Source: Clostridia bacterium
GTDB taxonomy: Bacteria > Bacillota > Clostridia > Christensenellales > CAG-314
Assembly (NCBI GenBank): GCA_028710055.1
Contig: JAQUSX010000002.1
Location: 1 to 18,465 of the forward strand
Length of the DNA: 18,465 nucleotides
Direction: 5' to 3'
Made by a program: the position numbers and the translations under genes. Under the pieces are notes generated by a model that ran no database searches, was not told where the DNA came from, and saw nothing but the letters and a program-made list of their open reading frames with translations. This document shows, piece by piece, positions 9,301 through 17,231 of this stretch (the first letter of the stretch is position 1; each line of letters starts with the position of its first letter).

Positions 9301-9930
9301 GACAGCGAAAAAGCTTACGATATTCCTTACACCGCAAGAATAAAAGTGAAAGAAGGGGACGTTGTGGAAAGCGGAACGCTTTTGACCGAAGGCAGCGTTT
9401 ATCCGCACGATTTACTGAGAACGAAAGGTCTGAAAGCGGTACAGGAATATCTGTTAAAAGAAGTTCAATCGACTTACAGACTGCAAGGCGTTGAGATTAA
9501 CGATAAACACGTAGAAGTAATCATTCGTCAAATGCTGAGAAAAGTCAAGGTGGAAGACGCGGGCGATACCACGCTTTTGCCGGGCGACTTGGTAGATTTG
9601 TATAAATTTGAAGAAGAAAACACCGCAACGCTCGAACAAGGCGGAAAACCCGCAACGGGCAAACGTACTCTATTGGGTATCACAAAGGCTTCTTTGGCAA
9701 CCGACAGCTTCCTTTCGGCGGCGTCCTTCCAGGAAACAAGCAGAGTGCTTACCGAGGCTGCGATTAAATGCAAGACGGACCCGTTATACGGCTTAAAGGA
9801 AAACGTAATTATAGGTAAACTTTTGACTGCGGGCACAGGACTCAAAAACTACCGCAATTATACCGTTAAATCTTTGGTTACCGAGTCCGATACGGATTAT
9901 ATAGCCGAAGTAGACGCGGAAGAAAAATAA
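6367..9930 (+). CDS. rpoC: RNA polymerase subunit beta'
   Basis: 1187 residues, the beta' subunit carrying the catalytic magnesium. The N-terminal zinc ribbon uses C60, C62, C75 and C78. The catalytic loop NADFDGDQM is at 448-456. The second zinc site is C795, C874, C881 and C884. [19 protein letters not shown] at 907-925 marks the trigger-loop region. The end ([17 protein letters not shown]) is the usual beta' closing segment. Length is normal for Bacillota, with no large lineage insertion. The ATG shares its A with the rpoB TAA, and the ribosome binding site GAGGAGGAG lies inside the last rpoB codons, so beta and beta' synthesis should be coupled. No YbxF/L7Ae-like gene follows, unlike in Bacillus; a new promoter leads to rpsL. 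Confidence 0.99.
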   Translation: MFELNNLDSIQIGIASPEKIREWSCGEVTKPETINYRTQKPEKDGLFCERIFGPTKDWECHCGKYKRIRYKGVVCDKCGVKVTKAKVRRERMGHIELAAPVSHIWYFRGMPSRMGLLLDMSPKPLEQVLNFASYVILDPKATPLTKKQVLSANEYKEAVETYGKNTFKAGMGAEAIKELLQEIDLEKESKELKAILEKATGQKRARAIKRIEIVEAFRKSGNRPEWMILDVLPVLPPELRPMVPLDGGRYATSDLNDLYRRVINRNNRLKKLLEINAPDILIRNEKRMLQEAVDSLIDNSRSKRPQSGAGNRELKSLSGLLRGKQGRFRQNLLGKRVDYSGRSVIVVGPELKMHQCGLPKEMALELFKPFVMKKLVETGQCHNVKSAKRRVERADVKVWDVLEEVIKDHPVMLNRAPTLHRLSIQAFEPVLIEGRAIKLHPLACTAFNADFDGDQMAVHVPLSIEAQTEARYLMLASNNILKLSDGRPVVSPTKDIVLGCYYLTIDKEGAKGEGKFFASMDEAILAYNAGVIELQSLINVRVSKAVDGEIVTGIIHTTVGRMIFNEAIPQDLGFTPRVTKEDYLKNEFEVTVDNKKLSQIVERCYKKHGTTATAELLDKIKGMGYKYATVSGITASIFDMHIPAEKPEILKIASDKVLKIEQQYEIGELTDHERYNEVVATWKEATDQVTEKLKKTLDKFNPIWMMANSGARGNMSQIRQLSGMRGLMTDPNGKTIELPVKACFREGLTVLEYFISSHGGRKGLADTALKTADSGYLTRRLVDVSHDVIVREEDCAHGGRPQGMWVSAITGGSKAEVIERLRDRIIGRYTIDDIADPKTGEIIAKGDTMITDETADRIVDAGVEKVYIRSVLTCKSRYGICSKCYGKNMATSTPVQLGEAVGVIAAQSIGEPGTQLTMRTFHTGGVAIAEDITQGLPRVEELFEARRPKGVALVCENSGIVSLIEKDNNKRQILVKDKDSEKAYDIPYTARIKVKEGDVVESGTLLTEGSVYPHDLLRTKGLKAVQEYLLKEVQSTYRLQGVEINDKHVEVIIRQMLRKVKVEDAGDTTLLPGDLVDLYKFEEENTATLEQGGKPATGKRTLLGITKASLATDSFLSAASFQETSRVLTEAAIKCKTDPLYGLKENVIIGKLLTAGTGLKNYRNYTVKSLVTESDTDYIAEVDAEEK

Positions 9931-9950
9931 ACAAAATACTTGCGTTTCGT

Positions 9951-9979
9951 TTGACGGAAAAAAGTTATTTTGATACAAT
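9951..9979 (+). promoter_or_regulatory. Promoter of rpsL-rpsG-fusA
   Basis: TTGACG (9951-9956), a 17-base spacer and TACAAT (9974-9979), beginning 20 bases after the rpoC stop. Initiation near 9986 would give a leader of about 88 bases. No terminator is seen between rpoC and this promoter, so read-through is also expected. Confidence 0.75.
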
Positions 9980-10010
9980 GATTTTTGGCGTTAAAAAACG
10001 CTGAAATATA

Positions 10011-10039
10011 AAGAAAACTCTTTTTGAAAGACTTTTCTT
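10011..10039 (+). other. Long AT-rich hairpin in the rpsL leader
   Basis: AAGAAAA (10011-10017) pairs with TTTTCTT (10033-10039). After one C-C mismatch, TCTTT (10019-10023) pairs with AAAGA (10027-10031), leaving a 3-base loop. A smaller hairpin, GCGTT/AACGC (9988-10001), precedes it. No T tract follows, so it is not a terminator. A leader element or stabilising stem is inferred. Confidence 0.4.
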
Positions 10040-10073
10040 ACCGACATCACATCATTTAAAGGAGGTAAAAAAA

Positions 10074-10448
10074 TTGGCAACTATCAATCAGCTTATTAAG
10101 CAAGGCAGAGAACGCGACGCGTATAAAAGCAAAACGCCGTTACTTGGTCACAGTCCTCAAAGACGCGGAGTTTGTTTGTCCGTAACGACTACTTCTCCCA
10201 AAAAACCGAATTCGGCTTTACGCAAAATATGCAGAATCAGACGTACTAACGGCGACGAAGGCACATGCTACATTCCAGGCGAAGGTCACAATCTGCAAGA
10301 ACATAGCGTTGTTCTTATTCGCGGCGGCAGAGTAAGAGATTTGCCCGGTGTGCGTTATCACGTTATTCGCGGCACGCTTGACACCGCGGGCGTTGCAAAC
10401 CGCAAACAAGCCCGTTCAAAATACGGCGTAAAACGTCCCAAGAAATAA
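10074..10448 (+). CDS. rpsL: 30S ribosomal protein S12
   Basis: 124 residues, the decoding-centre protein of the small subunit. It aligns without gaps to E. coli S12: [10 protein letters not shown] (42-51), [10 protein letters not shown] (69-78), [13 protein letters not shown] (84-96) and the SKYGVKRPK end. K43 is conserved, but position 88, normally lysine, is arginine, the same change that gives streptomycin resistance in several bacteria. Other changes around the decoding loops are S36 for R, T38 for Y, S41 for T, D61 for F and G63 for V (E. coli numbering). Translation starts at TTG: AAAGGAGG lies 7 bases in front of it and family homology begins there. First gene of rpsL-rpsG-fusA, with its own promoter. 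Confidence 0.98.
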   Translation: MATINQLIKQGRERDAYKSKTPLLGHSPQRRGVCLSVTTTSPKKPNSALRKICRIRRTNGDEGTCYIPGEGHNLQEHSVVLIRGGRVRDLPGVRYHVIRGTLDTAGVANRKQARSKYGVKRPKK

Positions 10449-10472
10449 ACTTTTCTAGGACAAAAAAATTTC

Positions 10473-10596
10473 TTAGTTACAGCTTTAAGTGTGATATGTC
10501 GGTTAAGACGCTCACATGATAGGCAGTATGCGCGAATTAATAATTCTGCAGAAGTTTCTCCGATTAAATTTTAGTCGTTGAGTTAGCTGTATCTAA
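10473..10596 (+). ncRNA. Multibranched RNA structure between rpsL and rpsG
   Basis: A closing helix joins TTAG (10473-10476) to CTAA (10593-10596) and, after one T-T mismatch, TACAGCT (10478-10484) to AGCTGTA (10585-10591). Inside are three hairpins. The first is GTGTGA (10489-10494)/TCACAT (10512-10517), topped by GTC/GAC (10498-10509). The second is GCA (10523-10525)/TGC (10547-10549), continuing as GAATT (10534-10538)/AATTC (10542-10546). The third is CGATT (10561-10565)/AGTCG (10573-10577). This fills most of the 187-base gap before rpsG. In E. coli the S12-S7 junction is where S7 binds to repress the str operon, so an S7-binding operator is the leading idea. I know no described family with this layout. 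Confidence 0.55.
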
Positions 10597-10635
10597 AAGA
10601 GCAAAGTAAAAATATCAAAAGGAGGAAAGACATTT

Positions 10636-11106
10636 ATGCCAAGAAGAAGCGGCGTCCCAAAAAGAGACGTTCTTCCCGATCCTATTTACAATAGTAAAAT
10701 CGTCACAAAAGTTATAAATCAAATTATGCTTGACGGTAAAAAAGGGACCGCGCAACAAATCGTCTACGGAGCGTTTGATCTTATTAAAGATAAAATGAAC
10801 GCGGAACCGATGGACGTATTCAATCAAGCGTTAAATAACGTTATGCCAATGTTGGAAGTCAAAGCTCGCAGAGTCGGCGGATCAAACTACCAAGTTCCTA
10901 TGGAAATCCGTCCCGAAAGAAGACAGACTTTGGCTATTCGTTGGCTTGTATTATTTTCAAGAAAACGTAGTGAGAAAGAAATGTATCAAAGACTCGCGGG
11001 AGAGTTGATGGACGCTTACAACTCTACGGGCAACGCTTTCAAAAAGAAAGAGGATATGCACCGTATGGCTGAAGCGAACAAGGCATTCGCTCACTACCGT
11101 TGGTGA
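10636..11106 (+). CDS. rpsG: 30S ribosomal protein S7
   Basis: 156 residues, the usual length for the protein that nucleates assembly of the 30S head and contacts mRNA near the E site. The family core [20 protein letters not shown] is at about residues 79-98, followed by AIRWLV and the closing NKAFAHYRW. The ATG has GGAGG 10 bases upstream. It is separated from rpsL by a long structured gap but is only 15 bases from fusA. It stops in TGA followed at once by TAA (TGGTGATAA), confirming TGA as a stop here. S7 is the likely autoregulator of its own operon, as in E. coli. Confidence 0.98.
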   Translation: MPRRSGVPKRDVLPDPIYNSKIVTKVINQIMLDGKKGTAQQIVYGAFDLIKDKMNAEPMDVFNQALNNVMPMLEVKARRVGGSNYQVPMEIRPERRQTLAIRWLVLFSRKRSEKEMYQRLAGELMDAYNSTGNAFKKKEDMHRMAEANKAFAHYRW

Positions 11107-11121
11107 TAAGCAGAAGACATT

Positions 11122-13212
11122 ATGACTAGAAATTATCCGCTAAGCCGCGTGCGCAATATAGGTATTATGGCGCATATCGACGCAGGCAAAACCACAACAA
11201 GCGAACGCATTTTGTTTTTCACGGGTAAAACCCGTAAATTAGGCGAAGTGCACGAAGGCACGGCTACAATGGACTTTATGATTCAAGAGCAGGAAAGGGG
11301 TATAACTATAGGCTCCGCCGCTACCACAGTCCATTGGCTGAATCCGTACGACAAGACCGATTATCGTATAAATCTTATAGATACTCCCGGTCACGTTGAC
11401 TTTACGGTAGAAGTCGAGCGGTCGCTTAGAGTTTTAGACGGAGCAGTCGCCGTTTTTTGCGCAAAAGGCGGTGTAGAACCGCAAAGCGAAACCGTCTGGC
11501 ATCAAGCGACGAAATACGGTGTACCGCGTATCGCGTTTGTCAACAAAATGGATATTAACGGAGCGAATTACTTGAACGTCGTTAATATGATGCGAGAAAG
11601 ACTGAAAACAAACGCAATGCCCATACAATTACCGATAGGAAAAGAAGACACTTTTAAAGGCGTAGTGGATATCATCGACCAAAAAGCTTATTATTACCTA
11701 GACGCGCAGGGAAACGATATAAAAGTTAAAGAAATACCCAAGGAAATGGCGGACGAAGTTCATATTTACCGCACGCAACTAGAAGAATTCGTTGCGGGAA
11801 GAGACGATGAACTGGCTACGAAATTTTTGGAAGGAACTTCTTTGACCGTTGACGAAATCAAAAAAGGCGTCAGAAAAGCTACGTTAGACCTTGCAATGAC
11901 TCCGGTTTTATGCGGTTCGGCTTACAAAAACAAAGGCGTTCGGCTTTTACTCGACGCTGTTTGCGATTATTTGCCAAGTCCGTCCGATATTCCGGACGTT
12001 GTAGGTTTTGATGTAAAAAATAACGAGAAAAAAATAACTCGCAAGGCCGACGACAAAGAACCGCTTTGCGCCATAGCTTTCAAAATAGTGACCGACCCAT
12101 TCGTGGGCAAGCTTGCATATGTAAGAATTTACAGCGGCACGCTTACGGCGGGAAGTTACGTATATAACTCGTCTCGCGGAAAACGTGAAAGAATATCAAA
12201 AGTTCTGCAAATGCACGCAAACCACAGAGAAGAAATAGAAGAAAGCTACGCGGGCGAAATAGTGGCTGTTGTTGGACTTAGAGATACCACCACAGGCGAC
12301 ACCCTTTGCAGCGAAAAAGCTCCGATATTATTAGACAGTATGGTTTTCCCCGAACCTGTTATAAAAGTGGCTATAGAGCCAAAAACAAAACAGGGCGGCG
12401 AAAGAATGCTTGTCGCTTTATCGAAGCTATCGGACGAAGACCCGACTTTCAGAACTTATACTGACAGCGAAACGGGTCAGACAATCATCGCGGGCATGGG
12501 CGAACTGCACCTTGAAATAATAGTAGACAGACTGCTTAGAGAATTTAAAGTCGAAGCGAATATCGGCAAGCCGCAGGTTTCTTACAGAGAAACGATTACG
12601 GTTCCCGCCGAAGGAGAAGGCAAATATATCCGTCAAACGGGCGGAAAAGGCGCGTACGGCCATTGCGTTATCAGACTCGAACCGCTTGAAAAAGGCAAAG
12701 GATTTGAGTTCGTTGACAAAAGCGTCGGCGGCGTCGTTCCAAAAGAATATATTACGCCTATCAAAAACGGTATTTTGGAAGCGTCCAAAAGCGGCGTTTT
12801 GCTGGGATATGAGATGGTAGACTTTAGAGCAGTTTTGATTGACGGCAGTACCCACCCTGTGGATTCATCTGAAATGGCGTTTAAAATAGCGGGTTCACTA
12901 GCTTTCCGCGAAGCGGCGGCAAAAGCGAAACCAATACTACTCGAACCCATGATGAAAGTAGAAGTTACGCTGCCCGAAGAATATTTGGGCGACGTTATGG
13001 GAAATATCACAAGCAGACGCGGCAATATCACGGGTATAGAAATAAGAAACGGCATTCAAGTAATAAACGCGACGATACCGCTTTCGACTATGTTCGGATA
13101 CGCTACGGATTTACGCAGTCATACCCAAGGAAGGGGTAATTACACGATGCAATTTGACGCGTTTACGCAAGTGCCGAAGGCTGTTGCGCTGAAAATGGGT
13201 ATAAAACCGTAA
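11122..13212 (+). CDS. fusA: Translation elongation factor G
   Basis: 696 residues, the GTPase that drives tRNA-mRNA translocation and, with RRF, ribosome recycling. The GTPase motifs are AHIDAGKT (17-24), RGITI (59-63), DTPGH (87-91), NKMD (141-144) and GSAYKNKG further on. The later domains include the domain-IV segment [11 protein letters not shown] and the closing [16 protein letters not shown]. Length fits classical EF-G1. The start is set by homology: the site in front of ATG 11122 (AAGCAGAAG) is a poor ribosome binding site, unlike every neighbour, so initiation probably depends on ribosomes finishing rpsG 15 bases upstream. No terminator follows; a tuf promoter does. Confidence 0.98.
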   Translation: MTRNYPLSRVRNIGIMAHIDAGKTTTSERILFFTGKTRKLGEVHEGTATMDFMIQEQERGITIGSAATTVHWLNPYDKTDYRINLIDTPGHVDFTVEVERSLRVLDGAVAVFCAKGGVEPQSETVWHQATKYGVPRIAFVNKMDINGANYLNVVNMMRERLKTNAMPIQLPIGKEDTFKGVVDIIDQKAYYYLDAQGNDIKVKEIPKEMADEVHIYRTQLEEFVAGRDDELATKFLEGTSLTVDEIKKGVRKATLDLAMTPVLCGSAYKNKGVRLLLDAVCDYLPSPSDIPDVVGFDVKNNEKKITRKADDKEPLCAIAFKIVTDPFVGKLAYVRIYSGTLTAGSYVYNSSRGKRERISKVLQMHANHREEIEESYAGEIVAVVGLRDTTTGDTLCSEKAPILLDSMVFPEPVIKVAIEPKTKQGGERMLVALSKLSDEDPTFRTYTDSETGQTIIAGMGELHLEIIVDRLLREFKVEANIGKPQVSYRETITVPAEGEGKYIRQTGGKGAYGHCVIRLEPLEKGKGFEFVDKSVGGVVPKEYITPIKNGILEASKSGVLLGYEMVDFRAVLIDGSTHPVDSSEMAFKIAGSLAFREAAAKAKPILLEPMMKVEVTLPEEYLGDVMGNITSRRGNITGIEIRNGIQVINATIPLSTMFGYATDLRSHTQGRGNYTMQFDAFTQVPKAVALKMGIKP

Positions 13213-13236
13213 AAGCGGGAAAACGCTCAAAAAGTG

Positions 13237-13265
13237 TAGACCAAAAATCAAAAGTATATTATAAT
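13237..13265 (+). promoter_or_regulatory. Promoter of tuf
   Basis: TAGACC (13237-13242), a 17-base spacer and a perfect TATAAT (13260-13265) in the 110-base fusA-tuf gap. It should start near 13272, about 50 bases before the ATG. The strong -10 fits the high demand for EF-Tu over EF-G. Confidence 0.7.
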
Positions 13266-13322
13266 GTATACAAAATCAAATAAAAAATTATTATCTATGT
13301 ATAATTAGGAGGAAACAAACCA

Positions 13323-14537
13323 ATGGCAAAACAAAAATTTGACAGAACCAAGCCCCACGTCAATATCGGTACTATCGGACACGTCGACCACGGTAAAACC
13401 ACTTTGACGGCTGCTATTACAATGGTGCTTAATATGAAAGGCGAAGCGACAGTTATGAAATACGACGAAATAGATAAAGCGCCCGAAGAAAAAGCAAGAG
13501 GTATCACGATCAATACAGCTCACGTTGAATATCAAACGGAAAAACGCCACTACGCACACGTTGACTGCCCGGGACACGCAGACTATGTTAAAAACATGAT
13601 CACAGGCGCGGCTCAAATGGACGGCGCAATCCTCGTTGTTTCCGCAGCAGACGGTCCTATGCCTCAAACCCGCGAGCACATTTTGTTGGCTCGTCAGGTA
13701 GGCGTACCTTATATAGTTGTATTTATGAACAAAACCGACTTAGTTGACGACCCGGAACTGCTCGAATTGGTTGAAATGGAAGTTAGAGAATTGCTCAGCA
13801 AATACGAATTCCCCGGCGACGATATTCCTATTATTAAAGGTTCAGCAAAAGTTGCTATGGACGCTGTTTTGGCTGGCAACAACAACCCCGATGATCCTAT
13901 TTTCAAATGCATTTGGGATCTTATGGACGCTGTTGACTCATATATTCCCACACCGGAAAGAGCTACAGACAAACCGTTCCTTATGCCCGTAGAAGACGTT
14001 TTCACTATCACAGGTCGTGGCACAGTTGCTACAGGCAGAGTAGAACGTGGCGAAATTAAAATGGGCGATACAGTAGAAATCGTTGGTCTTAAAGACGAAA
14101 TTACAACCACCGTTGTTACAGGCGTAGAAATGTTCAGAAAACTTCTTGACAGCGCTGTCGCAGGCGACAACGTAGGTTTGTTGCTTCGTGGTATCGCACG
14201 TGCCGACGTAGAACGCGGACAAGTTATTTCTAAGCCCAAGAGCATTCACCCTCACAAAAACTTTGAAGGTCAAGTTTACGTATTGACTAAAGAAGAAGGC
14301 GGACGTCACAGCCCGTTCTTTAACGGATATCGTCCTCAGTTCTATTTCAGAACAACAGACGTTACAGGTTCTATCGAACTTGCTAAGGGCATCGAAATGG
14401 TTATGCCTGGTGACCACACCACAATCAGCGTAAAACTTATCACACCGATCGCTATCGAAGAAGGTCTCCGTTTCGCTATCCGTGAAGGCGGCAGAACAGT
14501 CGGTTCCGGCGTTGTATCCAAGATTTTGGCTGACTAA
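13323..14537 (+). CDS. tuf: Translation elongation factor Tu
   Basis: 404 residues, the GTPase that brings aminoacyl-tRNA to the ribosome. The motifs are GHVDHGKT (19-26), RGITIN (59-64), DCPGHADY (81-88), NKTD (136-139) and GSAK (173-176). Domain 2 and 3 landmarks include [33 protein letters not shown] and [12 protein letters not shown]. Compared with B. subtilis EF-Tu there are about 8 extra residues after GSAK (around 177-193, [15 protein letters not shown]), a place where other phyla also carry insertions. NKTD replaces the common NKxD forms NKVD/NKCD. AGGAGG lies 8 bases before the ATG. It has its own promoter and a terminator after it, so it can be made apart from fusA. Confidence 0.99.
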   Translation: MAKQKFDRTKPHVNIGTIGHVDHGKTTLTAAITMVLNMKGEATVMKYDEIDKAPEEKARGITINTAHVEYQTEKRHYAHVDCPGHADYVKNMITGAAQMDGAILVVSAADGPMPQTREHILLARQVGVPYIVVFMNKTDLVDDPELLELVEMEVRELLSKYEFPGDDIPIIKGSAKVAMDAVLAGNNNPDDPIFKCIWDLMDAVDSYIPTPERATDKPFLMPVEDVFTITGRGTVATGRVERGEIKMGDTVEIVGLKDEITTTVVTGVEMFRKLLDSAVAGDNVGLLLRGIARADVERGQVISKPKSIHPHKNFEGQVYVLTKEEGGRHSPFFNGYRPQFYFRTTDVTGSIELAKGIEMVMPGDHTTISVKLITPIAIEEGLRFAIREGGRTVGSGVVSKILAD

Positions 14538-14559
14538 TTAGTAATTTTAAAAATTAAAT

Positions 14560-14600
14560 ATAAAGGGCATCAAAAACGGTGCCCTTTATTATTTCTCTTT
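14560..14600 (+). terminator. Terminator after tuf
   Basis: ATAAAGGGCA (14560-14569) pairs with TGCCCTTTAT (14580-14589), extended by one G-U and one C-G pair, around a short loop. The 3' flank is T-rich but interrupted (TTATTATTTCTCTTT), so termination may be incomplete. Confidence 0.7.
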
Positions 14601-14692
14601 ATAGGATGCTTTTGTAAAAATCATTGTTTATTAATCCGTATAGCAGTAATCAAAGGATTTTCTACAAAATAGCCGAAAACATTGAAGAGAAA
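14592..14692 (+). ncRNA. Two-helix structured element between tuf and rpmG
   Basis: TTTCTCTTTA (14592-14601) can pair with TGAAGAGAAA (14683-14692, one G-U). Inside it, TTTTGTAAAAATC (14610-14622) pairs with GATTTTCTACAAAA (14656-14669) as 13 bp with one bulged C, leaving a 33-base loop. The region has no reading frame, no tRNA shape and no known family that I recognise. The rest of the gap, 14693-14748, is A-rich and otherwise unremarkable. It could be an RNA made by read-through from tuf, or an old gene remnant at the block junction. Confidence 0.4.
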
Positions 14693-14748
14693 AATTATGC
14701 TGAATCGTGAAAAAAGAAAAGTCAAAAAGTAAAAACCTCGCTATTTTC

Positions 14749-14777
14749 TTGACAACTGGCGTCTGCTATGTTATCAT
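14749..14777 (+). promoter_or_regulatory. Promoter of rpmG-secE-nusG
   Basis: A perfect TTGACA (14749-14754), a 17-base spacer and TATCAT (14772-14777) with an extended -10 TG at 14769-14770. It lies 62 bases before the rpmG ATG and is among the best promoters in the window. It may also feed rplK-rplA, because no terminator follows nusG. Confidence 0.8.
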
Positions 14778-14839
14778 AATCAAGCACTTCTTGGCGGGGG
14801 GTGTAAATTTTTGCGTAAATTTTTTTGGAGAAAATAAAA

Positions 14840-15007
14840 ATGGCTAACAAAAAAGGCAACAGACTCAAAGTTACTCTTGCTTGCACAGAATGCAAAAACC
14901 GTAACTACGACAATATGAAAAACACTAAAAACACCACCGAAAAGCTCGAATTGAACAAATATTGTCCGACTTGCAAAAAACATACCGTTCATAAAGAAGC
15001 GAAATAG
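14840..15007 (+). CDS. rpmG: 50S ribosomal protein L33, zinc-binding form
   Basis: 55 residues of basic protein near the E site of the large subunit. Two CxxC pairs (C15/C18 and C42/C45) make it the zinc-containing C+ form. Many Bacillota also carry a zinc-free copy that replaces it under zinc starvation; none is in this window. The ATG at 14840 is chosen over an upstream ATG (14825) because GGAG ends 9 bases before it and the family begins [10 protein letters not shown]. First gene of rpmG-secE-nusG, an arrangement conserved in Bacillota, with secE 11 bases on. Confidence 0.96.
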   Translation: MANKKGNRLKVTLACTECKNRNYDNMKNTKNTTEKLELNKYCPTCKKHTVHKEAK

Positions 15008-15018
15008 GAGAAACGAAA

Positions 15019-15228
15019 ATGGCTGAAGTTGTAAAGACCCGTAAAAAATCAAAACTCGCCGAACATCTTTCAAAAAGCTGGTCAGAGCTTAAAAAAGTTT
15101 CGTGGCCGACGTTTTCGACCGTTGTAAAAAATACCAGCGTTGTTTTGGCAGTAGTTTTATTCTTTTTAGTGGTAATCGGAGCCAGCGACGCGCTCTTTGG
15201 ATGGCTGTTGAAGCTCATTAAGGGTTAG
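15019..15228 (+). CDS. secE: Preprotein translocase subunit SecE
   Basis: 69 residues, the short single-span SecE typical of Gram-positive bacteria, which clamps the SecY channel in the membrane. A basic amphipathic N-terminal half contains the family motif ELKKVSWPT (about residues 23-31). One hydrophobic segment follows at about residues 37-60 (VVLAVVLFFLVVIG...). The ATG has AGGAGA upstream and lies 11 bases after rpmG. It is followed by nusG after 19 bases, the common secE-nusG pairing. Confidence 0.96.
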   Translation: MAEVVKTRKKSKLAEHLSKSWSELKKVSWPTFSTVVKNTSVVLAVVLFFLVVIGASDALFGWLLKLIKG

Positions 15229-15247
15229 TCGGCGGTAAAAGGATAAA

Positions 15248-15778
15248 ATGCCGAATAATAATGAAGCTAAATGGTATGTACTTCATACCTATGCGGGCTA
15301 CGAAAATATCGTAAAGGCGAACCTCGAGCAGATGGTTGAGAACAACAATCTGCAAGACGCCATTTTTGATATAAAAATACCCACCGAACAAGTTATTGAA
15401 GAAAAAAACGGCAAAAAACGCGCCGTCGAAGTTAAATCAATGCCTTGTTACGTGTTTGTAAAGCTTATTTATTCATCTCAGATATGGTATCTATTGACCA
15501 ATACGAGAGGCGTAACGGGTTTTGTCGGTCCTCAGGGAAAAGCGTGGCCGCTGGACGAAGACGAAGTCCGCAGACACAAACTTGAAGACTTCAAAATCGA
15601 TTTCGCGCTTGACGTTGGCGAAAACGTAAAAATCATCGACGGTTCTTTTGTCGGTATGATCGGCGCAATCAAATACGTTGACCAAGCCAGACAAAAAGTC
15701 GGTATTATATTAAATATGTTTGGACGCGAAACACCCGTTGAAATGGATTTTGACCAAGTAGAAGCATTACAAAAATAA
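15248..15778 (+). CDS. nusG: Transcription termination/antitermination factor NusG
   Basis: 176 residues. The NGN domain (about residues 7-115, AKWYVLHTYAGYENIVKANL at its start, MPCYVFVK in its core) binds the beta' clamp helices of RNA polymerase. The KOW domain (about 122-175, VGENVKIIDGSFVGMIG and MFGRETPVEMDFDQVEAL) binds partners such as ribosomal S10. The usual region 'GVTGFVG' is intact. AGGA precedes the ATG. There is no insertion like those of some actinobacterial or thermophile NusGs. It is followed by a 150-base gap without a terminator that I can see, so read-through to rplK is likely. Confidence 0.97.
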   Translation: MPNNNEAKWYVLHTYAGYENIVKANLEQMVENNNLQDAIFDIKIPTEQVIEEKNGKKRAVEVKSMPCYVFVKLIYSSQIWYLLTNTRGVTGFVGPQGKAWPLDEDEVRRHKLEDFKIDFALDVGENVKIIDGSFVGMIGAIKYVDQARQKVGIILNMFGRETPVEMDFDQVEALQK

Positions 15779-15811
15779 AACAGACAATAATTTTGTTTTT
15801 AATATTTTCGT

Positions 15812-15839
15812 TTGACGTTTGATTGACGGTAGCTATTGA
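15812..15839 (+). promoter_or_regulatory. Possible promoter of rplK-rplA
   Basis: TTGACG (15812-15817), a 16-base spacer and TATTGA (15834-15839) in the nusG-rplK gap. A second TTGACG at 15823-15828 has no matching -10 box. The weak -10 makes this uncertain. Confidence 0.35.
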
Positions 15840-15931
15840 AAAGCAAATTTCAATTAACAAAAATATTTTCAAAAAACAAAGTTAATAATAAATTAAGACA
15901 CAAATTTTAGCCGAAAAAAATTGGCTATGCA

Positions 15932-15958
15932 GTGGAAGGGCATTTGCCCGTTTACCAC
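15932..15958 (+). promoter_or_regulatory. L1-binding site mimic in the rplK-rplA leader
   Basis: GTGG (15932-15935) pairs with CCAC (15955-15958). GGGC (15938-15941) pairs with GCCC (15946-15949). An uneven internal loop (AA against GTTTA) separates them. This copies the L1 site of 23S rRNA helices 76-77, where GGTGGGAGG faces AAATACCACC. In E. coli, free L1 binds such a mimic to repress rplK-rplA translation. The stem ends 2 bases before AGGAG of rplK, well placed to block it. A small TAGCC/GGCTA hairpin (15908-15927) lies just upstream. Confidence 0.8.
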
Positions 15959-15970
15959 AAAGGAGATAAA

Positions 15971-16396
15971 ATGGCAAAAAAAGTAACAGGAGTAGTAAAG
16001 CTCCAACTTAACGCCGGTAAAGCGACACCGGCACCCCCGGTTGGTTCCGCATTAGGTCCTACCGGTATCAATATTCCTATGTTTGTTAAGGAATTTAACG
16101 CGAAAACGCAAGACAAAATGGGTTTGATTATTCCCGTAATCATTACGATTTATCAAGACCGTTCTTTCACATTCGTGTTGAAAACCCCGCCGGCATCCGT
16201 GCTTATCAAAAAAGCGTGCGGAATTGAAAGCGCCAGCAGCGTTCCAAACCGCGACAAAGTAGCGAAAATCACCAAAGCTCAAATCGAAGAAATCGCAAAA
16301 CTCAAAATGGTTGACCTTAACGCGGCTAACCTTGAAACAGCTTGTTCAATGATAGCAGGCACGGCGCGCAGTATGGGCGTCGTCGTCGAAGGTTAA
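15971..16396 (+). CDS. rplK: 50S ribosomal protein L11
   Basis: 141 residues, the normal length. L11 builds the GTPase-associated region with 23S helices 43-44 and is needed for RelA activation. The N-terminal domain has the proline segment [18 protein letters not shown] (about residues 19-36). Position 26, proline in most bacteria, is serine, and position 30, usually glutamine, is proline (E. coli numbering). The C-terminal RNA-binding domain is standard ([20 protein letters not shown], then the GTARSMG end). The start is ATG 15971, after AGGAG and where homology begins; an in-frame GTG at 15932 lies inside the L1-site hairpin and is rejected. rplA follows after 13 bases. Confidence 0.98.
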   Translation: MAKKVTGVVKLQLNAGKATPAPPVGSALGPTGINIPMFVKEFNAKTQDKMGLIIPVIITIYQDRSFTFVLKTPPASVLIKKACGIESASSVPNRDKVAKITKAQIEEIAKLKMVDLNAANLETACSMIAGTARSMGVVVEG

Positions 16397-16409
16397 GGAG
16401 GAACGTCAA

Positions 16410-17093
16410 ATGAAAGGAAAAAGATTTACACAAGCTCTTGAAAAGTTTGACAAAAGCAAAGCTTACGAAGTAGACGAAGCTATCCAACTCGCTCTCGATA
16501 CAGCAACGGCAAAATTTGATGAAACACTCGAACTTCACGTTAGACTTGGCGTTGACCCCAGACACGCAGACCAACAAGTTCGCGGCACGGTAGTATTACC
16601 GAACGGAACAGGTAAAAAAGTCCGCGTTTTGGTTATCGCAAAGGGCGCAAAAGCGGACGAAGCTCAAGCAGCGGGCGCTGATTACGTAGGAGCGGAAGAA
16701 ATCGTTCAAAAAATTCAAAAAGACAACTGGTTTGAATTTGACGTGTGTATTACAACCCCCGATATGATGGGCGTTGTCGGACGTATAGGTAAAATATTAG
16801 GTCCTAAAGGACTTATGCCCAACCCCAAGAGCGGCACTGTCACAATGGACGTAACCAAAGCTATTAACGAAGTTAAAGCAGGTAAGGTTGAATACCGTGT
16901 TGACAAAACAGCTATCTGTCACGTTATTTTCGGCAAAAAAAGCTTTGGTAAAGAAAAACTTTACGAAAATCTGCAGGCTATTATGGAAGCAATCATCAAA
17001 GCTAAGCCGGCAAGCGCAAAGGGAACATATCTTAAGAGCGTCGTTATCGCTTCTACTATGGGACCCGGCGTAAAAGTAGTTTATAGAGCTTAA
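16410..17093 (+). CDS. rplA: 50S ribosomal protein L1
   Basis: 227 residues, near the usual 229-234. L1 forms the mobile stalk that escorts deacylated tRNA from the E site, and it represses its own operon by binding the leader mimic at 15932-15958. Family signatures include [20 protein letters not shown] (about 42-61), [20 protein letters not shown] (about 127-146) and [17 protein letters not shown] (about 158-174). AGGAGG precedes the ATG, and the gene sits 13 bases after rplK. It ends ahead of the L10 leader. Confidence 0.98.
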   Translation: MKGKRFTQALEKFDKSKAYEVDEAIQLALDTATAKFDETLELHVRLGVDPRHADQQVRGTVVLPNGTGKKVRVLVIAKGAKADEAQAAGADYVGAEEIVQKIQKDNWFEFDVCITTPDMMGVVGRIGKILGPKGLMPNPKSGTVTMDVTKAINEVKAGKVEYRVDKTAICHVIFGKKSFGKEKLYENLQAIMEAIIKAKPASAKGTYLKSVVIASTMGPGVKVVYRA

Positions 17094-17121
17094 TTAACAA
17101 TAATTTAACTGAATAAAAAGT

Positions 17122-17231
17122 TCTGGTATTCTAAGACAGCAAGTAAAAAAATAAATCTTGCCGAGATACATTGACAAAATTAAAGGATATTCCTTTTTGC
17201 CCTTGTATTTACGGTAATACAAGGGCTTTTT
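17122..17231 (+). promoter_or_regulatory. Ribosomal protein L10 leader with attenuator
   Basis: The conserved core is visible: AAGACAGCAAG (17133-17143), an A/T-rich loop and CTTGCCGAG (17157-17165), where GCAAG pairs with CTTGC and GTAT (17126-17129) with ATAC (17166-17169). This matches the L10 leader of Bacillota (AGACAGCAGG...CCTGCCGAGG), which folds to bind L10-(L7/L12)4 and stop its own synthesis. A short AAAGGA/TCCTTT hairpin (17182-17196) and an intrinsic terminator follow, so control should be transcription attenuation. Confidence 0.88.
17199..17231 (+). terminator. Attenuator terminator in the L10 leader
   Basis: A perfect 11-bp stem (GCCCTTGTATT 17199-17209 with AATACAAGGGC 17216-17226), a 6-base loop and five T residues (17227-17231). 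It lies between the L10-binding fold and rplJ, the position expected for a conditional terminator. Confidence 0.88.

Noticed and set aside
11098..11109. TGA read as tryptophan (alternative code)
   Set aside because: S7 ends with the expected HYRW before TGA-TAA, rqcP also ends in TGA, and tryptophans throughout are encoded by TGG.
14588..14748. A tRNA gene between tuf and rpmG, as in some bacteria
   Set aside because: No cloverleaf, T-loop GTTCRA or 3' acceptor pairing can be found on either strand.
15932..15970. GTG start adding 13 residues to L11
   Set aside because: The GTG is the 5' arm of the L1-site hairpin, and L11 of normal length starts at ATG 15971 after AGGAG.
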